Assembly: GCF_026343185.1 (NCBI RefSeq) | Contig: NZ_JAPEMA010000004.1 | Location: 1 to 64,000, forward strand | Source: Streptomyces sp. NBC_00091 | GTDB taxonomy: Bacteria; Actinomycetota; Actinomycetes; Streptomycetales; Streptomycetaceae | Length of the DNA stretch: 64,000 nt | Direction: 5' to 3' | In this document: piece by piece, positions 1-7,730 of the stretch | How the letters are laid out: each line of letters opens with the position of its first letter | Numbering within the stretch: the stretch's first letter is position 1 | Notes under the pieces: model-generated | Told to the model about the DNA's origin: nothing | The model's input: only the letters and a program-made list of their open reading frames with translations | The model's database searches: none | Position numbers and translations under genes: made by a program

Positions 1-329
1 TGACCCTCTTCGGCTACGTCCGGGGCCACGCGGTGGACCTGGAACCGGAGTACGAGGCGGCCCGCTCCAGCGGGGTGAGCGGGGAGGACTGGATGCGGGC
101 CCAGGAGGCCCGCCTGGCGGCCCTGGTGGACGGCGGCGCCTTCCCGGCCTTCGCCGCCGCCCGAGGGGGCTCCGCGCTGTCCCCGGAGTCCCTGTTCCGC
201 TTCGGCCTGGCGGCCTTCCTGGACGGCCTCGCCACCCGCGTGGCGCCCGCCGCGCCCCGCGCAGCGGCAGCCCCGGCCCCGGACACGGCAGAGGCCCGCC
301 ACCCCCCGTCGTGGGGGTGCCGGGCCTAG
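1..329 (+). CDS. TetR-family transcriptional regulator, C-terminal part (5' end outside window)
   Basis: Only the ligand-binding half is present, read from base 3. It begins with a helix reading TLFGYVRGHA and ends with FRFGLAAFLDGLATRV, the helix pair typical of the tetracycline-repressor-like C-terminal domain (TetR_C). The DNA-binding domain would lie upstream of the window. The last ~25 residues are Ala/Pro-rich, then read HPPSWGCRA, and do not look like family sequence. The TAG stop (327-329) is also the first three bases of the repeat element that follows, so the native 3' end may have been replaced. Role as a repressor is a family-level inference; the ligand is unknown. Confidence 0.65.
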   Translation, partial: TLFGYVRGHAVDLEPEYEAARSSGVSGEDWMRAQEARLAALVDGGAFPAFAAARGGSALSPESLFRFGLAAFLDGLATRVAPAAPRAAAAPAPDTAEARHPPSWGCRA

Positions 330-518
330 GCCGTCTCTTCCGGATCTGGCCTGACCCGCGCCGCCCGGCACCGCACCTCGCCGCGTTGTCGAGGCACCCG
401 AGGACGTCCAGTAATCGGGAGCCTCTCCGCCTTGCGATGCACGGCACCTGGGGGCACCTCCCAGCGGTAGCTGGGGGAAACGCGGGCTTAACCGGCCAGA
501 TCCGAAAGAGACGGCCTC
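327..518. repeat. MITE-like repeat element, copy A (with nested hairpin)
   Basis: A 192-bp element bounded by ~25-bp imperfect inverted repeats. The left end (327-351) starts TAGGCCGTCTCTT and the right end (494-518) is its complement ending GAGACGGCC. The interior is the reverse complement of the element at 25891-26056, nearly base for base, so the two copies are inverted relative to each other. Copy A is exactly 26 bp longer because a 32-nt module (449-480) sits where copy B has six bases. It contains no transposase frame. It lies between two convergent genes and ends 14 bp before the glycerate kinase stop. A non-autonomous transposable element is inferred; the TA at the outer edge would fit a TA-duplicating family, though the right edge here reads TC. 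Confidence 0.75.
449..480. repeat. 32-nt hairpin module nested in repeat copy A
   Basis: The segment reads TGGGGGCACCTCCC then AGCGGTAGCTGGGGGAAA. It can fold because the GGGGG tracts pair with CCTCCC. It replaces the six bases GGACGA found at the same point of copy B. A close relative (TGGGGGTATCCCC then AGCGGTAGCCGGGGG) lies at 60331-60358 inside the unrelated repeat of the Liv gene. I infer a small mobile or recombining module. Confidence 0.65.
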
Positions 519-531
519 GGGCCTGCCGGGG

Positions 532-1680
532 TCAGAGCACCTCGGCGGCGATGTTCTGCGCGACCCGCTCCAGCAGGGGGCCGGCGTTCGGGATGGACTT
601 CGCCGGGTCCGGCTCCAGGTCCGTCAGCGGGTACGCCTTGCGGATGCCCGCCGCCTCCAGGGCCTCCTGGCCCAGCAGCAGCCGGCCGCAGACCGCCACG
701 ACCGGCTTGCCCGCGGCGCGCGCGGCGGCCGCGACACCCGCCGGGGCCTTGCCGTGCAGGGTCTGCTCGTCCAGGGAGCCCTCACCGGTGATGACCAGCG
801 TGGCCCGCTCCAGCGCCGGGGCGAAGCCCAGCACCTCCAGCATCAGCTCGATACCGGGCCGGAACGTCGCGCCGAGCAGCAGCGCCCCGTAGCCGATGCC
901 GCCCGCGCCGCCCGCGCCCGGCAGCACCGCGCACTCGGCCGCCTTCGCGCCGATCGACTTCTCCAGCACCACCGCGAAGTGCGCCAGGGCCGCGTCGAGC
1001 GTGGCCACGTCCTCGGGCGAAGCGCCCTTCTGCGGGCCGTACACCGCAGCGCAGCCCTTCGGGCCGGTCAGCGGGTTGTCCACGTCGCTGGCCAGGACGA
1101 AGTCCACCTCCGCGAAGCGGGGGTCGATCCCGGACAGGTCCGCCGAGGCCAGGGAGGCCAGCGGGCCGCCGCCCGGGCCGACCGGTTCGCCGTTCGCGTC
1201 CAGGAACACCGCGCCCAGCGCGGCCAGCATGCCCGCGCCGCCGTCGGTGGTGGCACTGCCGCCCACACCGAAGACGATCGAGCGCGCGCCCGCGTCCAGC
1301 GCGGCCTTCAGCACCTCGCCGGAGCCGTACGTGGTCGCCGTCAGCGGGGCGAAGGTGCCCGTCGGCAGCAGCTGGAGCCCGGAGGCCTCCGCCATCTCGA
1401 CCACGGCGGTGCCCTCGCGCAGCGCGAAAGCGGCCGTGACCTGGTCGCCGAGGGGGCCGGTGACCCGTACCTCCCGGCGTTCGAAACCGGCCGCCACGGC
1501 GGCCGCGACCGTACCGTCGCCGCCGTCCGCGACGGGGAGGGTCTCGATCTCCACGCCCGGTACGGCCTTGCGAAGGCCGGCCGTCACCCGCTCGGCGACC
1601 TGAACGGCCGTGAGCGAACCCTTGAATTTGTCCGCGGCGATGAGCACGCGCGCGGCCTCAGTTACTGCTCCGTCCGTCAC
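532..1680 (-). CDS. Glycerate kinase (class I, GlxK/GarK type)
   Basis: Phosphorylates D-glycerate with ATP to phosphoglycerate, feeding glyoxylate- or glucarate-derived carbon into glycolysis; cytosolic. The 382-aa product has the family length and motifs: AADKFKGSLTA near residue 15, PVADGGDGT near 50, an acidic EMAEASGL stretch, STTDGGAGMLAALG near 145, AGGAGGIGYG near 260, and ITGEGSLDEQTLHGKAP near 300. The start is a GTG preceded by AAGGGA about 14 nt upstream. It is divergent from the BCCT transporter, with 143 bp between them. Whether 2- or 3-phosphoglycerate is formed cannot be told from sequence. Glyoxylate released by the ethylmalonyl-CoA pathway genes in this window could be an indirect source of its substrate. 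Confidence 0.93.
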   Translation of the reverse strand: MTDGAVTEAARVLIAADKFKGSLTAVQVAERVTAGLRKAVPGVEIETLPVADGGDGTVAAAVAAGFERREVRVTGPLGDQVTAAFALREGTAVVEMAEASGLQLLPTGTFAPLTATTYGSGEVLKAALDAGARSIVFGVGGSATTDGGAGMLAALGAVFLDANGEPVGPGGGPLASLASADLSGIDPRFAEVDFVLASDVDNPLTGPKGCAAVYGPQKGASPEDVATLDAALAHFAVVLEKSIGAKAAECAVLPGAGGAGGIGYGALLLGATFRPGIELMLEVLGFAPALERATLVITGEGSLDEQTLHGKAPAGVAAAARAAGKPVVAVCGRLLLGQEALEAAGIRKAYPLTDLEPDPAKSIPNAGPLLERVAQNIAAEVL

Positions 1681-1811
1681 CTTGCTAATCCCTTGCTATC
1701 GAACAGTGCAGTCGCGCCACCATGAGCTTATCCGGAGGATCCTCCTATGCCCACGAGTGGCCTGGGCCACACGCGGCGCGCCATGCGCCTAAATACGGAT
1801 ATACGCCTGCA

Positions 1812-1823
1812 TAGTGTGGCCGC
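1812..1823 (+). promoter_or_regulatory. -10 box for leaderless BCCT transporter mRNA
   Basis: TAGTGT at 1812-1817 lies six bases before the ATG at 1824, which places the expected transcription start at or next to the start codon. No Shine-Dalgarno sequence is present and no clear -35 box is seen. This arrangement is common in Streptomyces. Confidence 0.5.
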
Positions 1824-3542
1824 ATGAGCGCGGAATCACTGGAACAGTCAGGTCCGGATACCCCCGACGGGGGGACCGGCGGCCCCGGGGACGGCACTCC
1901 CGACCGCGCCGTCGTCACCGTGGGAGTGATCGCCGTACTCGCCGTCGTCGCCTGGGCGGCCCTGGGCAAGGGCTCCTTCGACACGGCCTCCAGTACCGCC
2001 CTGGCCTGGGTGCTGAACAACTTCGCCTGGCTGTTCGTGATCGCCGCCGACGTCTTCCTCGTCCTGTGCGTGGTCCTCGCGATCAGCCGCTTCGGCCGGA
2101 TCCGGCTCGGCGCCGACGACTCCGAACCCGAGTTCACGAACCTGGCGTGGATCGCGATGATGTTCAGCGCCGGCATGGGCATCGGCCTGATGTTCTACGG
2201 GGTGGGCGAGCCGCTCACCCACTACCTGAACCCGCCCCCCGCCAGCGGCGCCGCTCCCGGCACGGGGGACGCCGCCCGCGCCGCCCTGGACTACTCCTTC
2301 TTCCACTGGACGCTCACCCCCTGGGCGATCTACGGCATCGCCGGCCTCGCCCTCGCCTACGCGACCTTCCGCAAGGGCCGCGGCAACCGCCTCAGCTCCG
2401 CCTTCGTCCCGCTCATGGGCGAGGAACGGGCGAACGGATGGCCCGGCAAGGCCATCGACCTGCTCGCCGTGTTCGCCACCGTCTTCGGCACCGCGACCAG
2501 CCTCGGCCTCGGCGCCCTCCAGGTCTCCAAGGGCCTGAACCTCACCACCGGCATCGAGGACTCCACCGGCGTCGAGCTGGTCATCATCGCCTCGCTCTCG
2601 GCCGCCTTCGTCCTGTCGGCCTTCTCCGGCCTGCACAAGGGCGTCAAATGGCTCAGCACCATCAACATCGTGCTCGCCGCCGCCCTGATGCTCTTCGTCT
2701 TCGTCCTCGGCCCGACCGTCTACATCCTCGACGTGATCCCGGCCAGCGTCGGCAGCTACCTGCACGAACTGCTGCCCATGGCCTCCCGCACGGGCGCCTT
2801 CACCGACAGCGCGTGGCTCGGCGCGTGGACGATCTTCTACTGGGCCTGGTGGCTCTCCTGGGCCCCCTTCGTCGGCACCTTCATCGCCCGCATCTCGCGC
2901 GGCCGCACCATCCGCGAGTTCCTCATCGGCGTCCTGCTGGTCCCCAGCGGGGCCACCGTCGTCTGGTTCTGCGTCATGGGCGGCACCGCCATCCGCCTCG
3001 ACTCCACCGGCGCCGCCGACCTCGCAGCCAAGGCCAAGGAGGGCGCGGAGGCCTCGCTCTTCGCGATGCTCGACGCGCTCCCGCTCGGCGGCCTCACCTC
3101 CTGGGTGGCCATGGCCCTGGTCATGACGTACTTCGTCACCAGCGCCGACTCGGCCTCCCTGGTCATGGGCTCGCTCACCAGCCGCGGCTCACTGCACCCG
3201 CCCACCTGGCTCGTCGTCACCTGGGGCGTGCTGATGGCCGCCGTGGCCGCCGTACTCCTCGTCGCGGGCGGCCTGAAGTCCCTCCAGACCGCCACCATCC
3301 TGGTCGCCCTGCCCTTCGTGATCGTCATGCTGCTGCTGTGCTGGGCGCTGCTGAGGGAACTGCGCGAGGACCCCGGCGCGGGTCCCGCCCGCCACCCGGC
3401 CCTCCACGGGCTGCGGGACGCCGTCAAGGCCATGGTCGGCGACGCCATCACCGAGCAGGGCCCGGCCCGCCACCCCCGGCTGCGCCGCGTCGCCGAATCC
3501 CGGGGACGGGACCGCGAGGACGGCGGCAACCCGCAGGTGTGA
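1824..3542 (+). CDS. BCCT-family betaine/carnitine/choline transporter
   Basis: Sodium- or proton-coupled uptake of a quaternary-ammonium osmolyte such as glycine betaine or choline, in the cytoplasmic membrane. The 572-aa protein has about 12 membrane spans. It carries the BCCT glycine motif GMGIGLMFYGVGEP near residues 117-130, the FHWTLTPWAIYG segment near 158, and the Trp-rich signature WTIFYWAWWLSWAPFVG near 337, which forms the aromatic substrate pocket in BetP-type proteins. The charged N- and C-terminal tails are short (about 30 and 60 aa); regulatory tails in some homologues are longer. The mRNA is probably leaderless. The exact substrate is not decidable from sequence. Confidence 0.93.
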   Translation: MSAESLEQSGPDTPDGGTGGPGDGTPDRAVVTVGVIAVLAVVAWAALGKGSFDTASSTALAWVLNNFAWLFVIAADVFLVLCVVLAISRFGRIRLGADDSEPEFTNLAWIAMMFSAGMGIGLMFYGVGEPLTHYLNPPPASGAAPGTGDAARAALDYSFFHWTLTPWAIYGIAGLALAYATFRKGRGNRLSSAFVPLMGEERANGWPGKAIDLLAVFATVFGTATSLGLGALQVSKGLNLTTGIEDSTGVELVIIASLSAAFVLSAFSGLHKGVKWLSTINIVLAAALMLFVFVLGPTVYILDVIPASVGSYLHELLPMASRTGAFTDSAWLGAWTIFYWAWWLSWAPFVGTFIARISRGRTIREFLIGVLLVPSGATVVWFCVMGGTAIRLDSTGAADLAAKAKEGAEASLFAMLDALPLGGLTSWVAMALVMTYFVTSADSASLVMGSLTSRGSLHPPTWLVVTWGVLMAAVAAVLLVAGGLKSLQTATILVALPFVIVMLLLCWALLRELREDPGAGPARHPALHGLRDAVKAMVGDAITEQGPARHPRLRRVAESRGRDREDGGNPQV

Positions 3543-3582
3543 TCGTGCGGGCCCAGCCGGTACGGCGGCCCGGGCCGCCGGT

Positions 3583-3594
3583 TAGGGTGGCCGC
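3583..3594 (+). promoter_or_regulatory. -10 box TAGGGT for leaderless NUDIX mRNA
   Basis: TAGGGT at 3583-3588 is six bases from the GTG start at 3595. The NUDIX gene is therefore probably transcribed on its own as a leaderless message, even though it follows the transporter by 52 bp on the same strand. Confidence 0.5.
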
Positions 3595-4095
3595 GTGACC
3601 ACCACGGATGACTACGCCACCTACATCGCGAGCCTGCCCCGGGTGCTGGCCGGCGCGGCCGCCCTCTTCCGCGATGCCGAGGGCCGCGTGCTGCTCGTCG
3701 AGCCCAACTACCGCGAGGGCTGGGCCCTGCCGGGCGGCACCGTCGAATCGGACCGGGGCGAGTCCCCCCGGACGGCCGCCCGGCGCGAGAGCGCCGAGGA
3801 GATCGGCATCGACGTCCCGCTGGGCCGGCTCCTCGCCGTCGACTGGACCCTGGGCCCGGACCGCCCGCCGCTGGTGGCCTACCTCTACGACGGCGGTGTG
3901 CTCGACGCCGGACAGCTCGCCTCCGTCACCCTCCAGGAGGAGGAGCTGCTCTCCTGGAAGCTCGTCGAGCCCGGTGAACTCACCGGCCACCTCCCCGGAG
4001 CGCTCGGCCTGCGCACCCAGGAGGCGTACCGCGCCCTGGAGTCGGGCGAGGGCACCCTGGAACTGGAGAACGGCCGGCGGCCTGCCTCCGCCTGA
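3595..4095 (+). CDS. NUDIX hydrolase
   Basis: A 166-aa protein of the NUDIX fold, which hydrolyses nucleoside-diphosphate-linked substrates with Mg2+. The box spans residues ~45-68: GGTVE, then SDRGE, then RRESAEEIGI. The catalytic RExxEExG core is intact. The box is two residues longer than the consensus between its first Gly and first Glu, and the usual hydrophobic residue after RE is Ser. The N-terminal strands (VLAGAAALFRDAEGRVLLVE) fit the fold. The substrate is unknown, because NUDIX enzymes cannot be assigned from the box alone. The start is a GTG immediately downstream of a strong -10. Confidence 0.85.
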   Translation: MTTTDDYATYIASLPRVLAGAAALFRDAEGRVLLVEPNYREGWALPGGTVESDRGESPRTAARRESAEEIGIDVPLGRLLAVDWTLGPDRPPLVAYLYDGGVLDAGQLASVTLQEEELLSWKLVEPGELTGHLPGALGLRTQEAYRALESGEGTLELENGRRPASA

Positions 4096-4155
4096 CCCGC
4101 AAGACACCGCCAGACCCCCGTACTTGGACTCCTCCGACCAGGGCAGAATCAACAG

Positions 4156-4584
4156 ATGATCACGATGTACGCCTGGCCGAGCACGGCCGACGGGCCCGAC
4201 GCCCTCCCCATGGTCCACTTCACCACCGACGAGCAGTCGGGCGGCGAGGTCTCCCCCGAGGGGATGCCGGTCTGGCTGTTCGACACCGCGATACGCGAGG
4301 GCGGCTGGGCCCCCTTCGAGGACTTCGAGGGCTGGTCCGCGCCCGCCGAGGGCTGGCAGGCCTTCTACCGCCGCGAGGACGACGTACTCGCCGTCACCGG
4401 CCCCGGCGCCTGCGAGGGCTGGTACCAGGGCCGCCTCGGCGCCGACGACGACTGGGTCAAGGCCGCCGCCACCCAGCACAGCGTGGTCCTGCTCGCCGCC
4501 CCCGTCCAGCACCCCTCCCTCTACGCCTACGCCGTCGAAGCCGGCGCCGGCTTCGCCCTGCTCGTCCCGCTCGTCGTGATCTGA
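4156..4584 (+). CDS. Conserved hypothetical protein (142 aa)
   Basis: A small soluble, acidic, Trp-rich protein starting MITMYAWPSTADGPDALPMVHF. I see no signal peptide, membrane span or recognised catalytic motif. The C-terminus becomes hydrophobic (SLYAYAVEAGAGFALLVPLVVI). There is no Shine-Dalgarno upstream, but CAGAAT at 4144-4149 lies six bases before the ATG, so a leaderless mRNA is likely. Its stop codon is one base from the stop of the convergent ATPase gene. Coding potential is good; function unknown. Confidence 0.65.
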   Translation: MITMYAWPSTADGPDALPMVHFTTDEQSGGEVSPEGMPVWLFDTAIREGGWAPFEDFEGWSAPAEGWQAFYRREDDVLAVTGPGACEGWYQGRLGADDDWVKAAATQHSVVLLAAPVQHPSLYAYAVEAGAGFALLVPLVVI

Positions 4585-4585
4585 C

Positions 4586-6841
4586 CTACCCGGCGGCACC
4601 GGGCAGCTCGGCCAGGGCCCGGGCCGCCTCCTCCCGCGTACGGGCGTCCAGCGTGGTGTCGCCGGCCAGGGCTTCGAGGCCTCCCCGGTCGCCTTCCCAG
4701 CGCACACGGGCCATCGCCCGCGCCGCCCGCACCCGGGTGGGGCCGTCGAAGGAGGGGTCGTACACCACCCTCGCGAGGGCCGCGACCACACCCCCGAGGC
4801 GCCGTCTCACCTGCCGGAGCCAGGCGATGTTCTCGTGGTAAGTAGGGCTGCGCGGTTCTCCCTGAGGGCCGAAGAGCGGCGGGTTCTCCGACGAGTCGGG
4901 GACGTCCAGGACCGACGGGTTGTCGGCGATGGCGGCAAGGGCATCGATGCCCCGCTCGTCGCCCAGCCTGATCAGCATCTCCGCCGCCAGCACACGCTGG
5001 TCACCGGGCGTGCGGCGCCGGCGGGTCGCGGCCACGAGACGTACGGTGGCGGCGGCGGCAGTGTCCGGGTCCACGAACGTGCCGAGCAGCATCTGCCGAG
5101 CGACGAACAGATCGCCCTCCGTGCCGCTCATCCGGACCTCACGGTCCAGTGCCCCGCCGACATCGATCCCGAGTTCCCGCGCGTGGTCGAGGAGGAAACC
5201 GACAAAGGACTCGGCGTCGGGGTCGAGGTCCCATTCACTCCATCTCAGCAGCCTCAGCAGCCTCAGCAGAATTCTGCGCACGGCGTGCCGGAACCCGCGC
5301 CCGCCGAAGAGCCCTTCGAGTACCCGCGCACACGACTGCCGGTCACCCGCCGCGTGGCAGGAAGCCAGGTACTCGAGGACGGTCTGGTGCAGGAAGACGA
5401 AGTCACCCGCCTGTTCGACCAGCAGACCGCTGCTCCGCAGGACGTCGTGGAGGACCGCCCGCCAGACCGTCCTCGGCACTGGATCGGGGCACTCGGCGTC
5501 CAGCACCGCCACCGCCGGACCGGTGTTCCCCCCGAGGCGTTCCGCGGCCAGCCGTTCGATCAGGGCGGGTACGCGCCGGATCGTCGGTTCCGCGAGCCCG
5601 GGCCCGTACACCCCCAGGGCCGCTTCGAGCCGCCCCCGCAGATCGGCGTCGAACTGGCGCTCCCACAGGAGGTCGACGAACCGCCGGTAGACCGCACCGC
5701 GAGTGACCGGCAGTCGCTCGCCCGGCTGCGCCTCGAACAGCTGGCAGAGGAGGGCGGCCATCAGGGGGGTGCGGGCCAGGTCGGTCAGGCGGGCCAGTCC
5801 GACCGCCGCGACGAACGCGTCCACCCGGTCGGCCGCGCTCCGGCATTCGACCCCTTCGAACCAACGCCTGGCGAAGGTGGGAAGCTCGGAGGCGGCGAAG
5901 GGTTGGAGTTCGTGGCGCGGCACGTCCTTCCCCAGTACGTCGAACTCGTGCGCGGGCAGGGGGCGCGTCGCCACGACGAACCGGTACAGCGACGGGTCCT
6001 CGCCCACCGTGTGCCGCACCGCGGACAGGACCGTCCTGCGCAGAGCGGGATCGACGATCTCGTCGAGGCCATCCACCAGCAGCAGCCACGGGATCCCGGG
6101 GCGGGGGTGGGTGGCGAACAGGTCCGGCCGCAGCTCCGCGCCCAGGCCGAACCTGACCAGATCCCGGTCGCAGTACTCCGCCACGGCCTGCGGCAGCCGG
6201 CGCGCACCGGCCAGCGCCGCGGCCGGCAGCAGGACGGGCACCGGCGCGTCCCGGCCGGAGCGGCGGACACCGGCGCCCAGGACCTCGCGCAGCAGGCTGG
6301 ACTTGCCGCCTCCCGGCCCGGCGACGACGACGCGGCTGCCGCCCGAAAGGACGGCCTCCGGCGACAGTGCGACCTCCGTGCCGGACAGGCCCCGCTGGAC
6401 CAGGTAGACGTCGGCGAGAGAAGGAACCGCTCCCCGTCCGATCCCCGGATGAGGGTGCTCCAAGGCGGCCCGGCCGGCCGCTCTCAGATAAGCCCGCAGC
6501 GCGGGTGAGGCCTCCGGGCGCGACGTCCGCGGTCGGCGCGCCTCCTGCGCGGCGTGCCGCAGCCCGCTCAGCCGCCGGGCCTCCCGCTCCACGGGCGTGC
6601 CGGGCCCGGCCCGGCCCAGCAGGTACGCCGTCAGGAACGCGAAGGCGGGCCCGTCGGAGGGGACCGTGATGCCGCGGAACCAATTGTTCAGGCTGCTCGT
6701 GTCGAGCTTCACCGCCGGCCGCTGACGCCCGGCCTGACGGATGACCACCGCATGGTCCGGCCGGCCGGCCGCCTCGTACAGCCCGGTCAGCGCCTCGAAG
6801 AAGCTTCGCTCCGCTGCCGTCCCGCCGTCCCCTGCCGTCAC
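4586..6841 (-). CDS. NACHT-type P-loop ATPase with HTH-like N-terminus and HEAT-like C-terminus
   Basis: A 751-aa STAND-class NTPase. Residues ~8-75 form a helical domain ending in SSLNNWFRGITVPSD, resembling the cryptic HTH found at the N-terminus of many actinobacterial ATPases. Walker A is AGPGGGKSS (~174-182). Walker B is LLLVDGLDE (~253-261), with the paired acidic residues usual in NACHT modules, followed by a sensor-like VVATRPLP. The last ~200 residues contain repeated Ala/Arg-rich helices (AAEMLIRLGDERGIDALAAI; RVRAARAMARVRW) like HEAT repeats. Start chosen at the GTG with GGGGGAAGG upstream; an in-frame start 45 codons further upstream adds Cys/Arg-rich sequence that does not look coding. 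A -10-like TAGGCT is at 6907-6912. Bacterial NACHT proteins include anti-phage sensors and transcriptional regulators; which applies is unknown. Confidence 0.8.
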   Translation of the reverse strand: MTAGDGGTAAERSFFEALTGLYEAAGRPDHAVVIRQAGRQRPAVKLDTSSLNNWFRGITVPSDGPAFAFLTAYLLGRAGPGTPVEREARRLSGLRHAAQEARRPRTSRPEASPALRAYLRAAGRAALEHPHPGIGRGAVPSLADVYLVQRGLSGTEVALSPEAVLSGGSRVVVAGPGGGKSSLLREVLGAGVRRSGRDAPVPVLLPAAALAGARRLPQAVAEYCDRDLVRFGLGAELRPDLFATHPRPGIPWLLLVDGLDEIVDPALRRTVLSAVRHTVGEDPSLYRFVVATRPLPAHEFDVLGKDVPRHELQPFAASELPTFARRWFEGVECRSAADRVDAFVAAVGLARLTDLARTPLMAALLCQLFEAQPGERLPVTRGAVYRRFVDLLWERQFDADLRGRLEAALGVYGPGLAEPTIRRVPALIERLAAERLGGNTGPAVAVLDAECPDPVPRTVWRAVLHDVLRSSGLLVEQAGDFVFLHQTVLEYLASCHAAGDRQSCARVLEGLFGGRGFRHAVRRILLRLLRLLRWSEWDLDPDAESFVGFLLDHARELGIDVGGALDREVRMSGTEGDLFVARQMLLGTFVDPDTAAAATVRLVAATRRRRTPGDQRVLAAEMLIRLGDERGIDALAAIADNPSVLDVPDSSENPPLFGPQGEPRSPTYHENIAWLRQVRRRLGGVVAALARVVYDPSFDGPTRVRAARAMARVRWEGDRGGLEALAGDTTLDARTREEAARALAELPGAAG

Positions 6842-7023
6842 CCGCCGGCACCTTCCCCCGGTCCGGACCGGAACGGCTCCGGAAAGCATCTGCCCCCGCT
6901 CCGACCAGCCTAGACAGATGCCGCAGCGGCCGCAGCGGATTCCCGCAGACCTCCGGACCGCCTGGATCGGCGGCACCAGCCACCCGGTCCCGCCGGTGTG
7001 GCGCCCAGAGGAAGGCTCCTGCC

Positions 7024-7206
7024 GTGAACACCACCGTACTGAACCTGCTGCACGGGGGAGGCGAGGTCGCCAGCATCGGGGCCGCGCTCTACGCCATCGC
7101 GGTCACCGCCACCGCGATGGTCTCCGTACTCGCCCGCTCACCGAAGCGGCGCAGCGACGCCCGCGAGACCCTCAAGGTGCTGCTCCGCCGGGGGCCCCGT
7201 ACCTGA
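7024..7206 (+). CDS. Small membrane peptide (60 aa)
   Basis: Starts with GTG preceded by GAGGAAGG at good spacing. It encodes one predicted membrane helix (IGAALYAIAVTATAMVSVLA, residues ~18-37) followed by a basic tail (RSPKRRSDARETLKVLLRRG). It is divergent from the NACHT ATPase gene, with 182 bp between the two starts, so the pair shares a promoter region. Function is unknown. A partner or effector role for the ATPase is only a guess from position. Confidence 0.5.
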   Translation: MNTTVLNLLHGGGEVASIGAALYAIAVTATAMVSVLARSPKRRSDARETLKVLLRRGPRT

Positions 7207-7238
7207 GGTGCCGCGTCCCGCGGGGAGGTGACGTCAGG

Positions 7239-7730
7239 TCAGTTCCCCGCGCTCTCGAACTCCAGCAGCCGCACCTTGCGCTCGATGCCGCCGCCGTAGC
7301 CGGTCATCGAGCCCGAGGCGCCGATCACCCGGTGGCAGGGCACGATGATGCCGACCGGGTTCTTCCCGTTGGCCAGGCCCACCGCGCGCGAGGCGTTCGG
7401 CTTGCCGAGTTCCGCCGCGAGCCGCCCGTACGACCACGTCTGTCCGTACGGGATCCGGACCAGCTGCTCCCAGACGCTGCGCTGGAAGGCGGTGCCCTCC
7501 AGCCGGACCGGGACGGTGAACTCGGTGAGCTCGCCGGCGAAGTACGCGGCCAGCTGCCGCCGCACCTCGGGGAAGGGCTCCTCGCCGTCCGCGACCCGTT
7601 CGCCGAAGGACTCCTCGGCCGGCCGGTGCCGCTGGCCGGTCATGTACAGGCCGCTGAGGACGCCGTCGGTGGCGACGAGGGTGAGCGGGCCGTAGGGGCT
7701 GTCGACGACGGTGTGCTGCTTGCTGCTCAC
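7239..7730 (-). CDS. ogt: Methylated-DNA--protein-cysteine S-methyltransferase (Ogt type)
   Basis: Suicide repair of O6-alkylguanine: the alkyl group is moved to the active-site cysteine. The 163-aa product carries NPVGIIVPCHRVIGASG, with the acceptor Cys in PCHRV (~residue 130), and the helix GTAFQRSVWEQLVRIPYGQT typical of the DNA-binding part. The N-terminal RNase-H-like domain (DSPYGPLTLVATDG) is present. The GTG start overlaps the TGA of the upstream ada-alkA gene by four bases (GTGA), so translation is coupled. Together the two genes reconstitute the functions of a three-part Ada/AlkA/Ogt response. Confidence 0.95.
   Translation of the reverse strand: MSSKQHTVVDSPYGPLTLVATDGVLSGLYMTGQRHRPAEESFGERVADGEEPFPEVRRQLAAYFAGELTEFTVPVRLEGTAFQRSVWEQLVRIPYGQTWSYGRLAAELGKPNASRAVGLANGKNPVGIIVPCHRVIGASGSMTGYGGGIERKVRLLEFESAGN

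Noticed and set aside
4586-6976. Upstream start of the NACHT gene at 6976
   Set aside because: The additional 45 residues are Cys/Arg-rich and include the -10-like TAGGCT; the GTG at 6841 has a strong ribosome site.
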